Assembly: GCF_023159225.1 (NCBI RefSeq)
Contig: NC_063170.1
Location: 29,228,301 to 29,292,300 of the forward strand
Direction of reading: 5' to 3'
DNA: 64,000 nucleotides
Source of the DNA: Perognathus longimembris pacificus
Lineage: Eukaryota > Chordata > Mammalia > Rodentia > Heteromyidae
This document shows, in pieces, positions 52,601-63,843 of the stretch; positions within the stretch are counted from its first letter, which is position 1; each line of letters opens with the position of its first letter. Under the pieces are notes generated by a model. It was not told the origin of the DNA and ran no database searches. It saw only the letters and a list, made by a program, of their open reading frames with translations. A program made the position numbers and the translations under genes.

Positions 52601-54180
52601 ATGGGACCTTCTCAGAGTACCCCCCTGACCCTACTCACGGACAATTTCAAGGACATCAGGGAAAGAGGACATAATCTTAGTACTGTTGAGATCAAGAAAA
52701 GGAAACTAATAGCCTTTTGTTCCTCAGAATGGCTGACGTTTGAAGTTGGATGGCCACCAGAGGGGTCATTTGACCTGGCCACTGTCTTAAAAGTGAAAAC
52801 TAAGGTTTTCCTTCCAGGACTCAACAGCCACCCAGACCAGATTCCTTATATTTCAGTGTGGCAGGACTTGATTGAGGACCCTCCCTCTTGGCTGGCCCCT
52901 TTTATATCTCCTTCTCCTGCACCTGCATGAGTCCTGATTATCAAGGACTCCGAGCAAGAAAAAAAGAAACCCCATCCAGAGAAGTCCTCAGTCCCCTCAC
53001 TCCCTCTTCTCCAAGGGGGCACTGAGGACCTTCTCCTTCTTTTGGATCTTGCACCTCCTCCCTACCTTCCACCTCCCTTATCTACAGATCTGCTTGAGGG
53101 GGTGGTGGTTGTGAGGAATGCTGCTAAGGGAAGGGGAGGGTTGGGAGGAAACCTGGAAAGACCGGCCAGAGGGACCCAGGGATGCACACATAGTATTGAT
53201 AGTCCACAACAGCCTGGATAGTCCACAACAGCCTGACACTACCGTGGCTTTGCCGCTGGGAGAGATCGGGCCCCTGGATGACACTGGTACCTGTCAACTT
53301 CAATACTGGCCCTTCGCTACCAGTGACTTGTATAATTGGAAAAACCAAAATGCACAGTTTTCAGATAACCCCAAAGATTTGATTTCTCTTTTGGATAGCA
53401 TTATGTTTACTCACCAGCCTACTTGGGATGATTGTCAACAGCTGCTTCACATTCTCTTCACCACGGAAGAGAGAGAATCCAGACAGAGGCCAGAAAGCTC
53501 AGCTCAGGGGATGACGGGCAACCTACTGTAAACTTTGATTTAGTTAATGCTTCCTTCCCACCAAGCAGGCCGCCTGAAGACACCTGGGATTACAACACGG
53601 CAGAAGGTAGGGAGAAGCTATGGGTCTATTGCCAGACTCTTATGGCAGGTCTCTGGGCTGCTGATGGCCAAGGTATGCATGGTAGCACAGGAAAAACAGG
53701 AATCACCTTCTAGATACTTAGAAAGGTTGATGGGAGAATTTAGACAGTTTACTCCTATGAACCCTGAAACACCAGAAAATCAGGCAGTGGTAGTGATGAC
53801 CTTTGTTAACCATGCAGCCCCGGATATAAGAAGAAAGTTGCAGAAATTAGAGAATTTGGAAGGGAAGACCATACAGGACTCATTAGGAATAGCTCAGAGA
53901 GTTTATAATGACAGAGAGGCCCTGGGAAAAAAAAAACAAAACAACAGACAAAGGCCACTAGGGAGATGACTAAAGTGCTAGTTGCAGCAATAGAAAGAAA
54001 TGGGCCTGGACAGGGAGACAGAGAGAGGCAAAGGCATAGAGATCATTTTCCCAACTGCCAACCTGGGAAAGGCTTGTGTAAAGATCAGTGTTCCTACTGC
54101 AAGGAATTTGGCCATTGGGCCAAGGAGTGCCCCAAGAACTGAGAAAGGGGGTCAAAACCTGACTTCTGCCAACCTTGAAG
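52601..54180 (+). pseudogene. provirus D gag, multiply frameshifted
   Basis: Matrix starts MGPSQSTPLTLLTDNFKDIR at 52601 and keeps the WLTFEVGWPPEGSF signature, with a stop at 52928. Capsid follows in other frames ([40 protein letters not shown] from 53118; YLERLMGEFRQFTPMNPE from 53547). Nucleocapsid has a single CX2CX4HX4C zinc knuckle at 54089-54130. At least four frame changes are needed, so no Gag can be made. Confidence 0.9.
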
Positions 54181-54600
54181 AGTACCCAATCTGATGGCGG
54201 GAGCCACAGGGGATGAGTAGGGATGTCGGGGTTCAGACCCCCTCCCCAAACCTCGGGTAACTCTAAAGGTGGAGGGGAGTCCGGTAGAATTCTTGGTGGA
54301 TACCAGAGCCCAACCTTCAGTCCTGTTAAAAGCACAAGGAAAATTATCAGGAAAGACTTCTTGGGTTCAAGGAGCTACTGGAATGAACCAGTATTCATGG
54401 ACTACCAAAGAACAGTGGACCTAGGCGTGGGCCAGGTATTCCACTCATTCATGGTCATTCCAGACTGCCCCTACCCCTTATTGGGGAGAGACTTGCTAAG
54501 ATAGGAGCTCAAATTCACTTTCAGCCTGAGGGCACCTCTGTATTGGACACCAGGGGGCGCCCTATCCAGGCATTAACTCTTGCTTTAGAGGATGAATACT
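54181..54600 (+). pseudogene. provirus D protease, active-site changed
   Basis: [14 protein letters not shown] at about 54281-54325 is the retroviral protease active site, but the Gly of the Asp-Thr-Gly triad is Arg (codon AGA at 54305-54307). The flap and C-terminal parts are spread over several frames (54223-54504). Enzymatically dead. Confidence 0.82.
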
Positions 54601-54639
54601 GACTTTATCAGAAACCCAAGTCAATACCTACCCTTGTGG

Positions 54640-55500
54640 GTATGGACTATTGGTTGCAGACTTACCTGCGGCCTGGGAAGAAACTGGGGGAATGGGACTA
54701 GCGAAGCATAGGCCCACTATCTTCATAGAACTAAAGCCTGGGGCTGACCCGGAATGGGTTCAACAGTACCTTATGACGATGGAAGCCCAAGTGGGGATAA
54801 CTCCTCACATTCAGCACCTGTTGGAATTGGGGATACTGAGACCCTGCCAGTCAGCCTGAAACATGCCCTTGCTACCAGTGTGTAAGCCCCAGTTGAATGA
54901 CTAACGCCCAGTACAGGACCTAAGGGAAGTAAACAAAAGAGTAATGGATATTCATCCAACTGTCCCTAACCCATATACTCTCCTGAGCACCCTGCCACTG
55001 GACAGAAAGTGGTATACAGTTTTAGGTCTGAAAGATGCTTCCTTTAACCTGCCCCTGGCACCCAAAAGTCAGAAGTTGTTTGCCTTTGAGTGGTCAGGTG
55101 CTGAGAAGGGCATCAGTGGACAACTGACCTGGACCAGGCTTCCCCAAGGATTCAAGAACTAACCAACCATCTTTGTTGAGGCCCTCCATGAGGACTTGGG
55201 TGAGTTCAGGGTGAAACACCCCGATCTAACGCTTCTGCAATACATGAATGACTTGTTGATTGCAGCCAAAACAGAGGAAGGAAGCCTGCAAGGGACTGAA
55301 GCACTACTTAGGACCCTAGGAGGCCTAGGGTACCATGCTTCAGCCAAGAAGGCCCAGATCTGCAAATCAGAGGTTTCTATAGACTATGGATTCCTGGTTT
55401 TGCTGAACTGGCCAAGCCTCTTTATGAAGCCACTAAAGAAGGACAGGAGTTCATTTGGACTGAGGAGATGGAGCAGTCATTTGATCAGATTAAGACTGCT
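54640..55500 (+). pseudogene. provirus D reverse transcriptase, inactive
   Basis: Gammaretroviral reverse transcriptase pieces: HIQHLLELGILRPCQSA, then [20 protein letters not shown] and [20 protein letters not shown] (catalytic Asp retained), then [12 protein letters not shown]. The polymerase motif reads YMND at 55241-55252 instead of YMDD. Stops occur near 54857, 54900 and 55160. Confidence 0.88.
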
Positions 55501-56120
55501 CTGCTATTAGCCCCTGCCTTGGGACTCCCTGATGTTACTAAACCCTTCTACTTGTATGTTGATGAACAAAGAAGAGTAGACAAAGGGGTCCTGATCCAAT
55601 ATTTGGGTTCGTGGAAAAGATCGGTGGTGTACTTGTCAAAGAGACTGGATCCAGTGGCCACTGGGTGGTCCCCTTGCCTAAGAATGATTGTGGTTACTGC
55701 CTTGATGGTAAAGGTTGCAGACAAACTGACTCTGGGACAAGAGTTGCATGTTACCATACCACATGTGGTGGAGGGAGTGTTAAAACAACCACCACACTGG
55801 TGGCTCAGCAATGCCAGGCTGACTGACTCATTATCAAGGGCTACTACTTAACCCATCCAGAATTTCTTTCCAGACTCGCACTGCCCTCAATCCTGTGACC
55901 CTACTGCCGGACCCCAACCTGGGAAAGCCCTTGCATGACTGTGCAGAGATTCTGGCACAAGTACATGGCATCCGTGAAGATCTCAGAGATCAGCCTCTGC
56001 CTGATGCTGACCTTGTATGGTTTACAGATGGAAGCAGCTTCATCTGAGGTGGCCAGAGGGACTGCCAATGGCCCAGTGCCTTGATGGATGGTGACAGGAT
56101 TCTCAATGCCATGCAATAGT
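55470..56120 (+). pseudogene. provirus D connection / RNase H remnant
   Basis: Connection sequence LGLPDVTKPFYLYVDEQRRV and SVVYLSKRLDPVATGWSPCL in one frame (55468-55851), then an RNase H start trace (LVWFTDGSS) near 56010, broken soon after. Much of RNase H and the integrase N-terminus is missing. Confidence 0.8.
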
Positions 56121-56130
56121 ACCTGAGGAA

Positions 56131-57219
56131 TTGGGAGACAGGATCTTGCAGAAGATATATCATTCCACTCACACGAGTGAGAGAAAAATGCAAGACTTTC
56201 TCAGACATGCTAAAATAAAAATCAAGAATGCAAGCTCCAAAATCCAGCAGATTGTTGCTGCCTGCAAGGCCTGCCAGCTGACAAGTGCCGGCCACCATGC
56301 AACTAGCCTAGGAAACTGGGTGAGAGGAGACAGACCAGGAGCTTACTGGGAGGTAGATTTTATAGAAGTAAAACCTGGCAAGTATGGGTACAAGTATTTG
56401 CTAGTCTTTGTAGATGCCTTTTCAGGATGGGTAGAAGCCTTCCCAACCAAGCGTGAGACAGCTCAGGTGGTAGCAAAGAAACTATCGGAGGACATTCTAC
56501 CCAGGTATGGCTTCCCAGTAATGATAGGATCAGACAACGGACCAGCTTTTATGTCCAAGGTAAGTCAGGGACTCGCATCTATCCTTGAGGCAGATTGGAA
56601 ATTGCATTGTGCATATAGACCCCAAAGTTCAGGACAGGTAGAGAGAATGAATAGAGCCCTAAAAGAGACCCTAACCAAATTGACCATGGAGACTGGCGGA
56701 GACTGGGTAGCCCTCCTTCCCTACATCCTGTATAGGGCACAGAATTCCCCTTATAAATTAGGAGCCACCCCCTTTGAAATTATGTTTGGCATACCCCCTC
56801 CCATAATTCCCTGTTTATCCAAACATCTGCTTGTGGAATTTGATGACTCTGAACTTTTGCATTCCCTAAAAGCCCTGCAACAAGCCCACCAGGACGTGTG
56901 GCCCCTCCTCAAAGCTCTGTACAAGATGGGACCCCATCCTCAGCTGCACAGCTTCTGCCCCGGAGACTGGGTCTACGTAAAAAGACATCAACAGAAGTCG
57001 CTGCAACCTCGCTGGAAAGGACCATACATGGTGATCCTCACAACCCCTACTACTCTCAAAGTTGATGGAGTTGCCACCTGGATCCACTACTCCCATGCAA
57101 AGCCAGCGGACCCTTTCACTGTGAGAAACGACGTCCTCCAGGAATTAGACTCCAAGTGGAAAGTCTCGGGGGCACCAGATAACCTGCTAAAGTTTAAGCT
57201 GCACTGCCATAAACCATAA
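56131..57219 (+). pseudogene. provirus D integrase, long open frame
   Basis: A 362-codon open stretch to a TAA. The zinc-binding part keeps HSTHTSERKM and CKACQLTS. The catalytic core keeps all three acidic residues: Asp in YWEVDFIEV, Asp in IGSDNGPAF and Glu in GQVERMNRAL. The C-terminal domain (PGDWVYVKRHQQKSLQPRWK) is gammaretroviral. Upstream pol is broken, so it cannot be made as part of a normal Pol protein. Integrase joins viral DNA to the host genome. Confidence 0.88.
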
Positions 57220-57221
57220 CT

Positions 57222-58612
57222 ATGAACTGGACATATGTTTTCACCCTAACAACTTGCTTTTAGCTATTGACAGCAACCCCTACACCCCAGTGAATATGAC
57301 TTGGCTGGTGACCAACGCTGCAATGGGAGATGTCTTAACCAGTGCCTCAAAGATAGCACCCCTAGGCACGTGGTTCCCTGAGTTAACCTTTGATCTAGAG
57401 TACCTCCTCCAGACACATCTGCCTACCTCCACCATCCAAAAGCACCACTTCTATGTGTGCCCAGGGTACAAAAAGATATAGTAAATGTGGAGGGGGGATA
57501 GTTACTATTGCCAAGATTGGTCCTCTGTATCCACTGGTCACATCTGGTGGCAAGCGGCCGACAAGTCAGATTTAATTTCCCTTAGGCATAAGGACCCAGA
57601 CAAATGGAATGTTGGCCAATACCCCCTTGCCAGAGGATGGATGAAAATTTAATGAGCTGGTATAATCCTGTAATGTGCTGCTTTACTGAGCAAGGAAAAA
57701 AGGACAACAGATGGACAGTAGGATTGATGTGGGGAGTCCATTTGTGGGATAAGACTTGCCTCCTTCCATAGGACAAGGGGGACCTGTTTTCAGTATGATT
57801 GATACCTAAAATCATAGTCTCACCCATGGTGGTAGGCCCAAACAAAGCATTACAACCACCCCCTCCCGAAGGCAACCCTGCCCCCCAAACCCACTTTAAA
57901 CCTCACACAGGAACCACCTGACTACCTAGTCCTAGTGTGCCCAATGGCTTAAGGAAGAGCACCTTGGGAGCCTCCTTGTGGAATCTATTGCAGAACACCA
58001 ATAAAGTCCTTAACAAAACCCATTCGCAAATAACAAACACTTGCTGGATGTGTTATGATATGCAACTACACTTTTATGAAGGAATAGCCCTCCCAGGAAA
58101 TTATGTAGTGACTGAGAAAATACAAGATTGTCATTGGAAACAAGCAGAGTAAGGGCTTACCTTAGAACTAGTGCGTGGACAGGGAACTTGTGTAGAGAAT
58201 CCACCGCCCACCTTTACATGGCTTTGCAACCAGACTTCCCCCGCCCCATCCCAAAACACTTATCTGCTGCCCGCAGAGAACAGCTGGTGGGCATGTAACA
58301 CAGGCCTGATTCCATGTATCCACACCACCATAATAAATAAAACTCAGGGGTTTTGTGTAATGATCCAGCTTGTACCTAGGCTGATCTACCATACAGAAGA
58401 AGAAGTAATGACAAGGCTGGAGAACAAAAAAGGACCTTATCAAAGGGCAAAGAGAGAGTTGGTCACAGGCATCGTACTAACCATAGGAGCACTGTTAGGA
58501 GCAGCGGGAACCGGGACTGGAGCTGCAGCCTTGATACAGCAGCACTCCTACTATTCCAACCTGAGACAGGTAATAGGTGAAGATATATAGGAATTTCAGA
58601 GACAAGTTCAAC
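57222..58612 (+). pseudogene. provirus D env, broken and truncated
   Basis: Env would start at ATG 57222 just after pol. SU is riddled with stops but keeps the gammaretroviral CWMC (Cys-X2-Cys) motif near 58040 and a Trp/Cys-rich C-terminal part (58171-58400). A clear furin-type RAKR site at about 58447-58458 precedes a fusion-peptide-like stretch (VTGIVLTIGALLGAAGTGTG). The frame ends soon after (58590) and the rest of the transmembrane subunit is lost at the provirus E junction. Confidence 0.88.
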
Positions 58613-59221
58613 TGTTGGGCCTGGGTAACTGCAGCCATAGTCAGGACACGGGGGATGCAAGGCGAGTGAACCAATGCATGCTTTATTTCAGGAGGGCCAG
58701 GGTTTATATAGGGTTAGAAATCAATTTCACAACTACAAGGGTAAAAATTAATACAGCATGATATCCGTCTCAAATACAAAAGTGGAGGATGTTGCTAATA
58801 TCAGGGAGGAAACTAATACAAAAGCTTTCCTATTACAGGAGGAAGTTAATACAAATATTGTTGATTAAAAACAAGGGATTATAACCAGTGGAGGCATAAT
58901 TCTAATTATCACCTAGCTACTATTTCCTCAAGACTAATTAACTTTGACCATGACTTCTCCATTTACTTGTGAAGAGACTTTCCTATCTATCTACAGTGGG
59001 AATCTTTAAAGGCAGCTGGTCAAGCAAGTCTCCTCAGGGAGACTTTAAGCAGGGGAAAGGGAGATTCTCATAACAAAAGGTGGCTTCCTTTGGCCCACAA
59101 ACACAAAGGAACTCTTTACTGGGAATATGTTCCTAAGGGCCTATTAGTATGCTAATGAGGGATCAGAGTAACTGTGCCGAGGCTAAGTTTTCCACTGGTC
59201 AGAGAAATTAATTCTCCAACA
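58613..59221 (-). repeat. provirus E 3' LTR (609 bp)
   Basis: Plus-strand edges TGTTGGGCCTGG at 58613 and TTCTCCAACA at 59221. An AATAAA on the minus strand (CCTGAAATAAAGCATGC) near 58683, with TATA-like CCTATATAAACCC near 58705. Confidence 0.88.
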
Positions 59222-59239
59222 ATCCCCCCTTTATTTATT
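59222..59239 (-). promoter_or_regulatory. provirus E polypurine tract
   Basis: The minus strand reads AATAAATAAAGGGGGGAT directly before the LTR. Confidence 0.85.
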
Positions 59240-61107
59240 AATTTTCTACAGCTGCTTCTCTAGTAAGCTTAAGGGCAGTGAGTAAAACATCAGAGGAATT
59301 ATTCCTAGTAAAACGCTTCATTATTGCTATGATAGAGCAATATCCTAAGAAAAAGACACATAGCATAAGTATTAAGGCAATAGAAGCGCTTCCAACACTA
59401 TGGGTAATACTTTGACACCGCCCCCTGGGGTCTAATTCTTCTAATGTCTGGGCTAGTCCTTGGGCTATCTCATCAATAGAAGAGGCATCTGGCAATTCCT
59501 TTTGAAAAGCTTCAAAAACCTCCCGGTGTAAACTTTGCTCACTTAAAGTACCATTTACTATGGCTCCATCTATAAGCATTTGTATATCATTCCATTTACA
59601 TTCAGAAGCATTATATTTATAAGGTGTTACACAGACATGACTAGAATTCCAATCACAGGTTAAAAGCAATCTTGCTGCAAAGCCAGATATTTCTGTCCAA
59701 GCCAAAACACCCCTCCTTTGATGCCTTCTATCTCATCTTGAAGGTGGCGTTTACTTCCAGCTGATGTTGCCACAAACTGTGGGAGTCCTGGTGCCAATGC
59801 ACCATAAAGTCATGAGTTTGTACAGATTGTCCCAATGTGGCTCCAGATATCGCTGCGGTAGTAGCAATGGCAATCAGTCCAATGAGTCCTGCGATAGATC
59901 AGTCCATTTGTATGATAATCAGTCCAATTGAATGATGACTCCTCTTTAAAAGCTGCTTGAAAAAGCCTATCACTAGTCCTTGTACAGGTCCTCCAACTCT
60001 AGGGGCGATGCATGCAAACAGGCACCCAAAGTGAGTGGCGCTGGGTCAAAATCACAATCCTATCTTGACACGGTAGTGGTGCACAGGGTGAAGATGTAGA
60101 TTCTTCCAGACCACTGTCAGGCTGTCCATCTTAACCCAAATAGGATGAGCAGGGGCCCCGGTGGCAGCAGGCAGCAGTGTCTCCCAGTGGCTCCAATGGA
60201 ATGTCACACCTCCTGCTGGGCTGCCTGCAACTTTCTGCATAGACTGGTTAAAGAAGCTAGGTTATAAAGCCTGACTTGAGCAAAATCTACTATTTTCCTG
60301 GTTGCTTTTTAAGTACACTGGCTTTTGCAAGTTGGTGTCCCACTGAATTCCAAAACACCTTAGGCAATCAATGGCCTTGAGTAATTTTCCCAGGGCAATA
60401 AGTTTTAGTAATCAGACATTTTTAATAAGGCTAGGATTTTCTAGACCAACAATACAGGGGCCAGAGAGGCGCTAATTTCCCCAAATGATGCTGGGGAGGA
60501 AATAGCCTGTTTTCACGGGCAAAGGCAGGCCGGGGTCACTAAAGCCTGCTCCAAACCATCCTAAAAGCTGTTTAGCAGAAATGGCATTGGACATATTCAT
60601 AGATAAAGCAGGGTCACAAGATGGGTTATATTAGGTACAGTTTTGTAACCACACACCAAAAGGTCCCCAATCATACCAAATATGTTGGGATATATTCCAA
60701 ATAGTTGGAAAATTTCTCGACAATTTTCCCAACTCCTTTCAGTAAAATTCAAGTTCAGATAAGTAAAAATGTCGCATTTAGGCAGGCCAGCAAGACTAGG
60801 ATAATTGTCTAACGTCAGACCAAGAAGACAGTCAAGTTCTACTGGAATTATATGAACCTCCGTGTTGAATCCAATATTAATATTTAAAGGGATAAAATGG
60901 AGAGCGGCCTAGACTGATAGCTTTAGAGAACTGAGAATAAGAGAAGTTAAAAGATCGTCCTTTTTCTATAGGAAAGACTGGAAAGCCAGACCCATAAGGG
61001 GGAGAGAGTAAGTCAGGAATAGATGTAGAAACAGAGACAGGGCTTCTGTTCATAAATATGGATGCAACAAAGGAGGGTTAGAAATATAGGCCCAATACAT
61101 TACCTCT
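59238..61107 (-). pseudogene. provirus E env (SU and TM), broken
   Basis: The TM part is open for 155 codons (59705-59238): a Cys-rich loop CDWNSSHVC, glycosylation sites, a membrane anchor (SASIALILMLCVFFLGYCSI) and a short tail. Upstream, the ectodomain and SU are spread over frames with stops up to the gap at 61108. This is a betaretroviral-type TM similar in layout to provirus B env. Confidence 0.82.
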
Positions 61108-61607
61108 NNNNNNNNNNNNNNNNNNNNNNNNNNNNNNNNNNNNNNNNNNNNNNNNNNNNNNNNNNNNNNNNNNNNNNNNNNNNNNNNNNNNNNNNNNNNN
61201 NNNNNNNNNNNNNNNNNNNNNNNNNNNNNNNNNNNNNNNNNNNNNNNNNNNNNNNNNNNNNNNNNNNNNNNNNNNNNNNNNNNNNNNNNNNNNNNNNNNN
61301 NNNNNNNNNNNNNNNNNNNNNNNNNNNNNNNNNNNNNNNNNNNNNNNNNNNNNNNNNNNNNNNNNNNNNNNNNNNNNNNNNNNNNNNNNNNNNNNNNNNN
61401 NNNNNNNNNNNNNNNNNNNNNNNNNNNNNNNNNNNNNNNNNNNNNNNNNNNNNNNNNNNNNNNNNNNNNNNNNNNNNNNNNNNNNNNNNNNNNNNNNNNN
61501 NNNNNNNNNNNNNNNNNNNNNNNNNNNNNNNNNNNNNNNNNNNNNNNNNNNNNNNNNNNNNNNNNNNNNNNNNNNNNNNNNNNNNNNNNNNNNNNNNNNN
61601 NNNNNNN
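61108..61607. other. assembly gap (500 N)
   Basis: Exactly 500 unknown bases within provirus E, probably covering the pol-env overlap. Confidence 0.99.
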
Positions 61608-62064
61608 GATATAGCCCCTACAGGTTATCAGTGCACACCTGTCCATTAGAATGGCCTTATCACTTGGATGAGGATGTCTCACCCAGGTCTTGATGCACAG
61701 GGGGTTGTTTGTTGCTGGATCCATTGGAGCAAGTGCTAGAAAGATGGGCTGTCTTCTGTAGAAACAGAAGCATACCCTTGCCCCTGGGGTATTATCTCCC
61801 CTGAAACACAATCTAGCTCCATACCCAATCAAATCCAGACATCCTGTGGCTTGTTTAACAAAGGCAGGGCTAAGAAGTGGTGCTCTGCCCCATTATATCT
61901 CCTAGAGGCAATTTTTTAAAAAAATTAAGAACAAATAGTGCTTCTACAAAGTACTATCCATACTCCCCCTCTTTAACTTTTAAAGTTGTGTTTTTAAGGT
62001 ATAGTGAGCTCTTTCTACTACACCTTGACCTTGAGGATTATATTCAATTCCTGTAACATGGAAT
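61608..62064 (-). pseudogene. provirus E integrase, C-terminal part
   Basis: On the minus strand, the piece just before the nested LTR reads [20 protein letters not shown], which holds the catalytic-core Glu. A decayed C-terminal domain trace follows down to the gap. Confidence 0.7.
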
Positions 62065-62667
62065 TGTGGGGATGCTGGCCGGATATGTAGAGGGGTGGTC
62101 CCCGATCAACCTCCCTTCCTCCCGCCCTGGGACCGAATGGCCGGAAGACACTCCTATGCCTTCTGGGTCTGGAACTGGAAGGAGTAGTTCTGGCTTGGCC
62201 CGCCTCCCGTCTTGATCTCAGGTCCACGTGGATGCCTCCAAGATGGCGCCGCCGGTGCCAAGGGGCGGTCCTATTGGGGCATGACGTCAGCCCGTGGGGG
62301 GAGTCCCAAGATGCCACTCTGGCCGAGACAGCCTGGCTCTGCCAATTAGCGAAGCCTGCCTTCCCGCCTTCCCCACCATAATAAAAACCTTCCTCTGCCC
62401 CTTGGGCGAGGAGTTCGGTTCATAACCCCAGACCGTCTCCCTGGAGTCTTCCTTTCTCTGCGCCGATTGCCGACACGTGAGAAGGGGCAGGGGCAGGAGA
62501 TTTCAGTAGTTCACTCTCCTTGGCTAAACGCAGCCCAACGAGAGCACGCCTTCACCTTCTGTGGGCAGAAGATAAGGCCGAGTGCTCTCTCATAGTTTTG
62601 TTGGGGTTTGGACCATTCTCCCCGGGAATTTGGGGAGAAAGGGATCGTTCAGATCCCAACATGGAAT
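62059..62667 (+). mobile_element. solo LTR nested in provirus E integrase (597 bp)
   Basis: Ends TGTGGGGATG at 62065 and GATCCCAACA at 62661, flanked by TGGAAT at 62059-62064 and 62662-62667, a 6-bp duplication. On the plus strand an AATAAAA (near 62380) follows GC-rich U3 sequence that contains AAGATGGCGCCGCCGG. Its plus orientation is opposite to E. Confidence 0.9.
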
Positions 62668-63290
62668 ATGTTATGAAATTCTAAAAATTTTCGTACCTGT
62701 TTACTGGAATAAACTGGTGCATTGTCAGTTTATATTTCAGAAGGAATTCCCATGACTGCAAATATTTCTAGTAAATGTTGAATGACATGAGTCGCTTTTT
62801 CCCCCGTTAGAGCCGTGGCCCAAATAAATGAAGAATATGTGTTGATGGTTACATGAACATATTGTAAGCAGCCAAATTCAGGGATGTGTGTTACATCCAT
62901 TTGCCAAATTTTGTTAGGAGGCAGGCCTTGAGGATTAGCACCACGGGGAAGGGTTCATAAATGCAAAGGTTGGCAAGTGGGACAATTGGCAATAATTTGT
63001 TTAGCTTGTTTAAAAGGAATTTTATAAGTGACATGTAAATGACCTGCATTAGAGTGCCGGGCAGCATGATCTTCTTCTGCTGAGGCAAAAGAGACTGAAA
63101 CATCTACTTGAGAATTACCATATGCCATAGGACCTGGCAAATTAGAATGAGCACGAATATGAACTACATATAGGGAGTGTTGCCTCTGGCATAACAGGCT
63201 TTGTAATTGTTTAAATAGTGAACCTAGTGGGGGTATTATTTGAGAAATAACAGCAGAATATATATTGCATAAAACATGTGTTTTGACAAA
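62668..63290 (-). pseudogene. provirus E RNase H end and integrase N-terminal/core
   Basis: The minus strand encodes the end of RNase H and the start of integrase, with HLHVTYKIPFKQAKQIIANC followed by PTCQPLH: the His-His-Cys-Cys zinc module of a betaretroviral integrase. Core sequence continues toward 62668 with frameshifts. Confidence 0.82.
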
Positions 63291-63590
63291 TATATGTTTA
63301 GTGTTTAGACCATGGAGGTGCCTTGAATATAAATATAAGGCCTATCTCTGACCTCAATGAGCTCATTATATTAACTTCCATATGATACTGGTCATTAGTT
63401 AATGGTCATTATGAACAAATGGTTATACTCACAATTCAATTGTCAGCTCATGTGCTTGGGGAAAATTACTGGAATGGAACATGTATCTATGTAAGCCATG
63501 ATTTAAAGGAATAAAGCACTATAAACGTTCTCTACCCTGAAATAATTTTCTAGGAAAAAAATCAAGTCTTAGAATTCTAAATATTCAAAG
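63291..63590. other. unique intergenic sequence
   Basis: AT-rich; no link to provirus D or E visible. Confidence 0.4.
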
Positions 63591-63592
63591 TT

Positions 63593-63843
63593 TCACACAC
63601 ACACAAACACACACACACACACACATTTTGTGCAAGTACTGGAGCTTGAACTCAGGGCTGGTATGCTAGCTCTTGGTTTTTCCCACTCAAGGCTGGCACT
63701 GGACCATTTGAGTCACACCACTACTTCCAGCTTTTAGTGGTTAATTAGAGATGACTATCTCATGTACTTTTCTTCCCAGGCTGGCTTCAGATCTCAGCCT
63801 CCTGAGTAGCTAGGATTACAGGTATGAGCCACTGGTGCCAGCT
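63593..63843 (-). repeat. (CA)n tract and composite B1/Geo-like SINE
   Basis: A (CA)n run at 63593-63624 abuts a reversed composite SINE (TACTGGAGCTTGAACTCAGG to GGATTACAGGTATGAGCCAC). Confidence 0.8.

Larger units (their letters stand above)
51072..58612 (+). mobile_element. provirus D: gammaretrovirus-like ERV, truncated in env
   Basis: LTR, Pro-type primer site, gag, pro, pol and env in order on the plus strand, with many stops and frameshifts. It is cut within the transmembrane part of env by provirus E, and no 3' LTR of this family is found in the window. Confidence 0.9.
58613..63290 (-). mobile_element. provirus E: betaretrovirus-like ERV, 5'-truncated
   Basis: On the minus strand: pol (RNase H end and integrase), env, polypurine tract and 3' LTR. 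Everything 5' of the RNase H end is missing, as homology stops near 63290. It is inserted in, or recombined with, provirus D env. It carries a 500-N gap in env/pol and a solo LTR in integrase. Confidence 0.85.
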
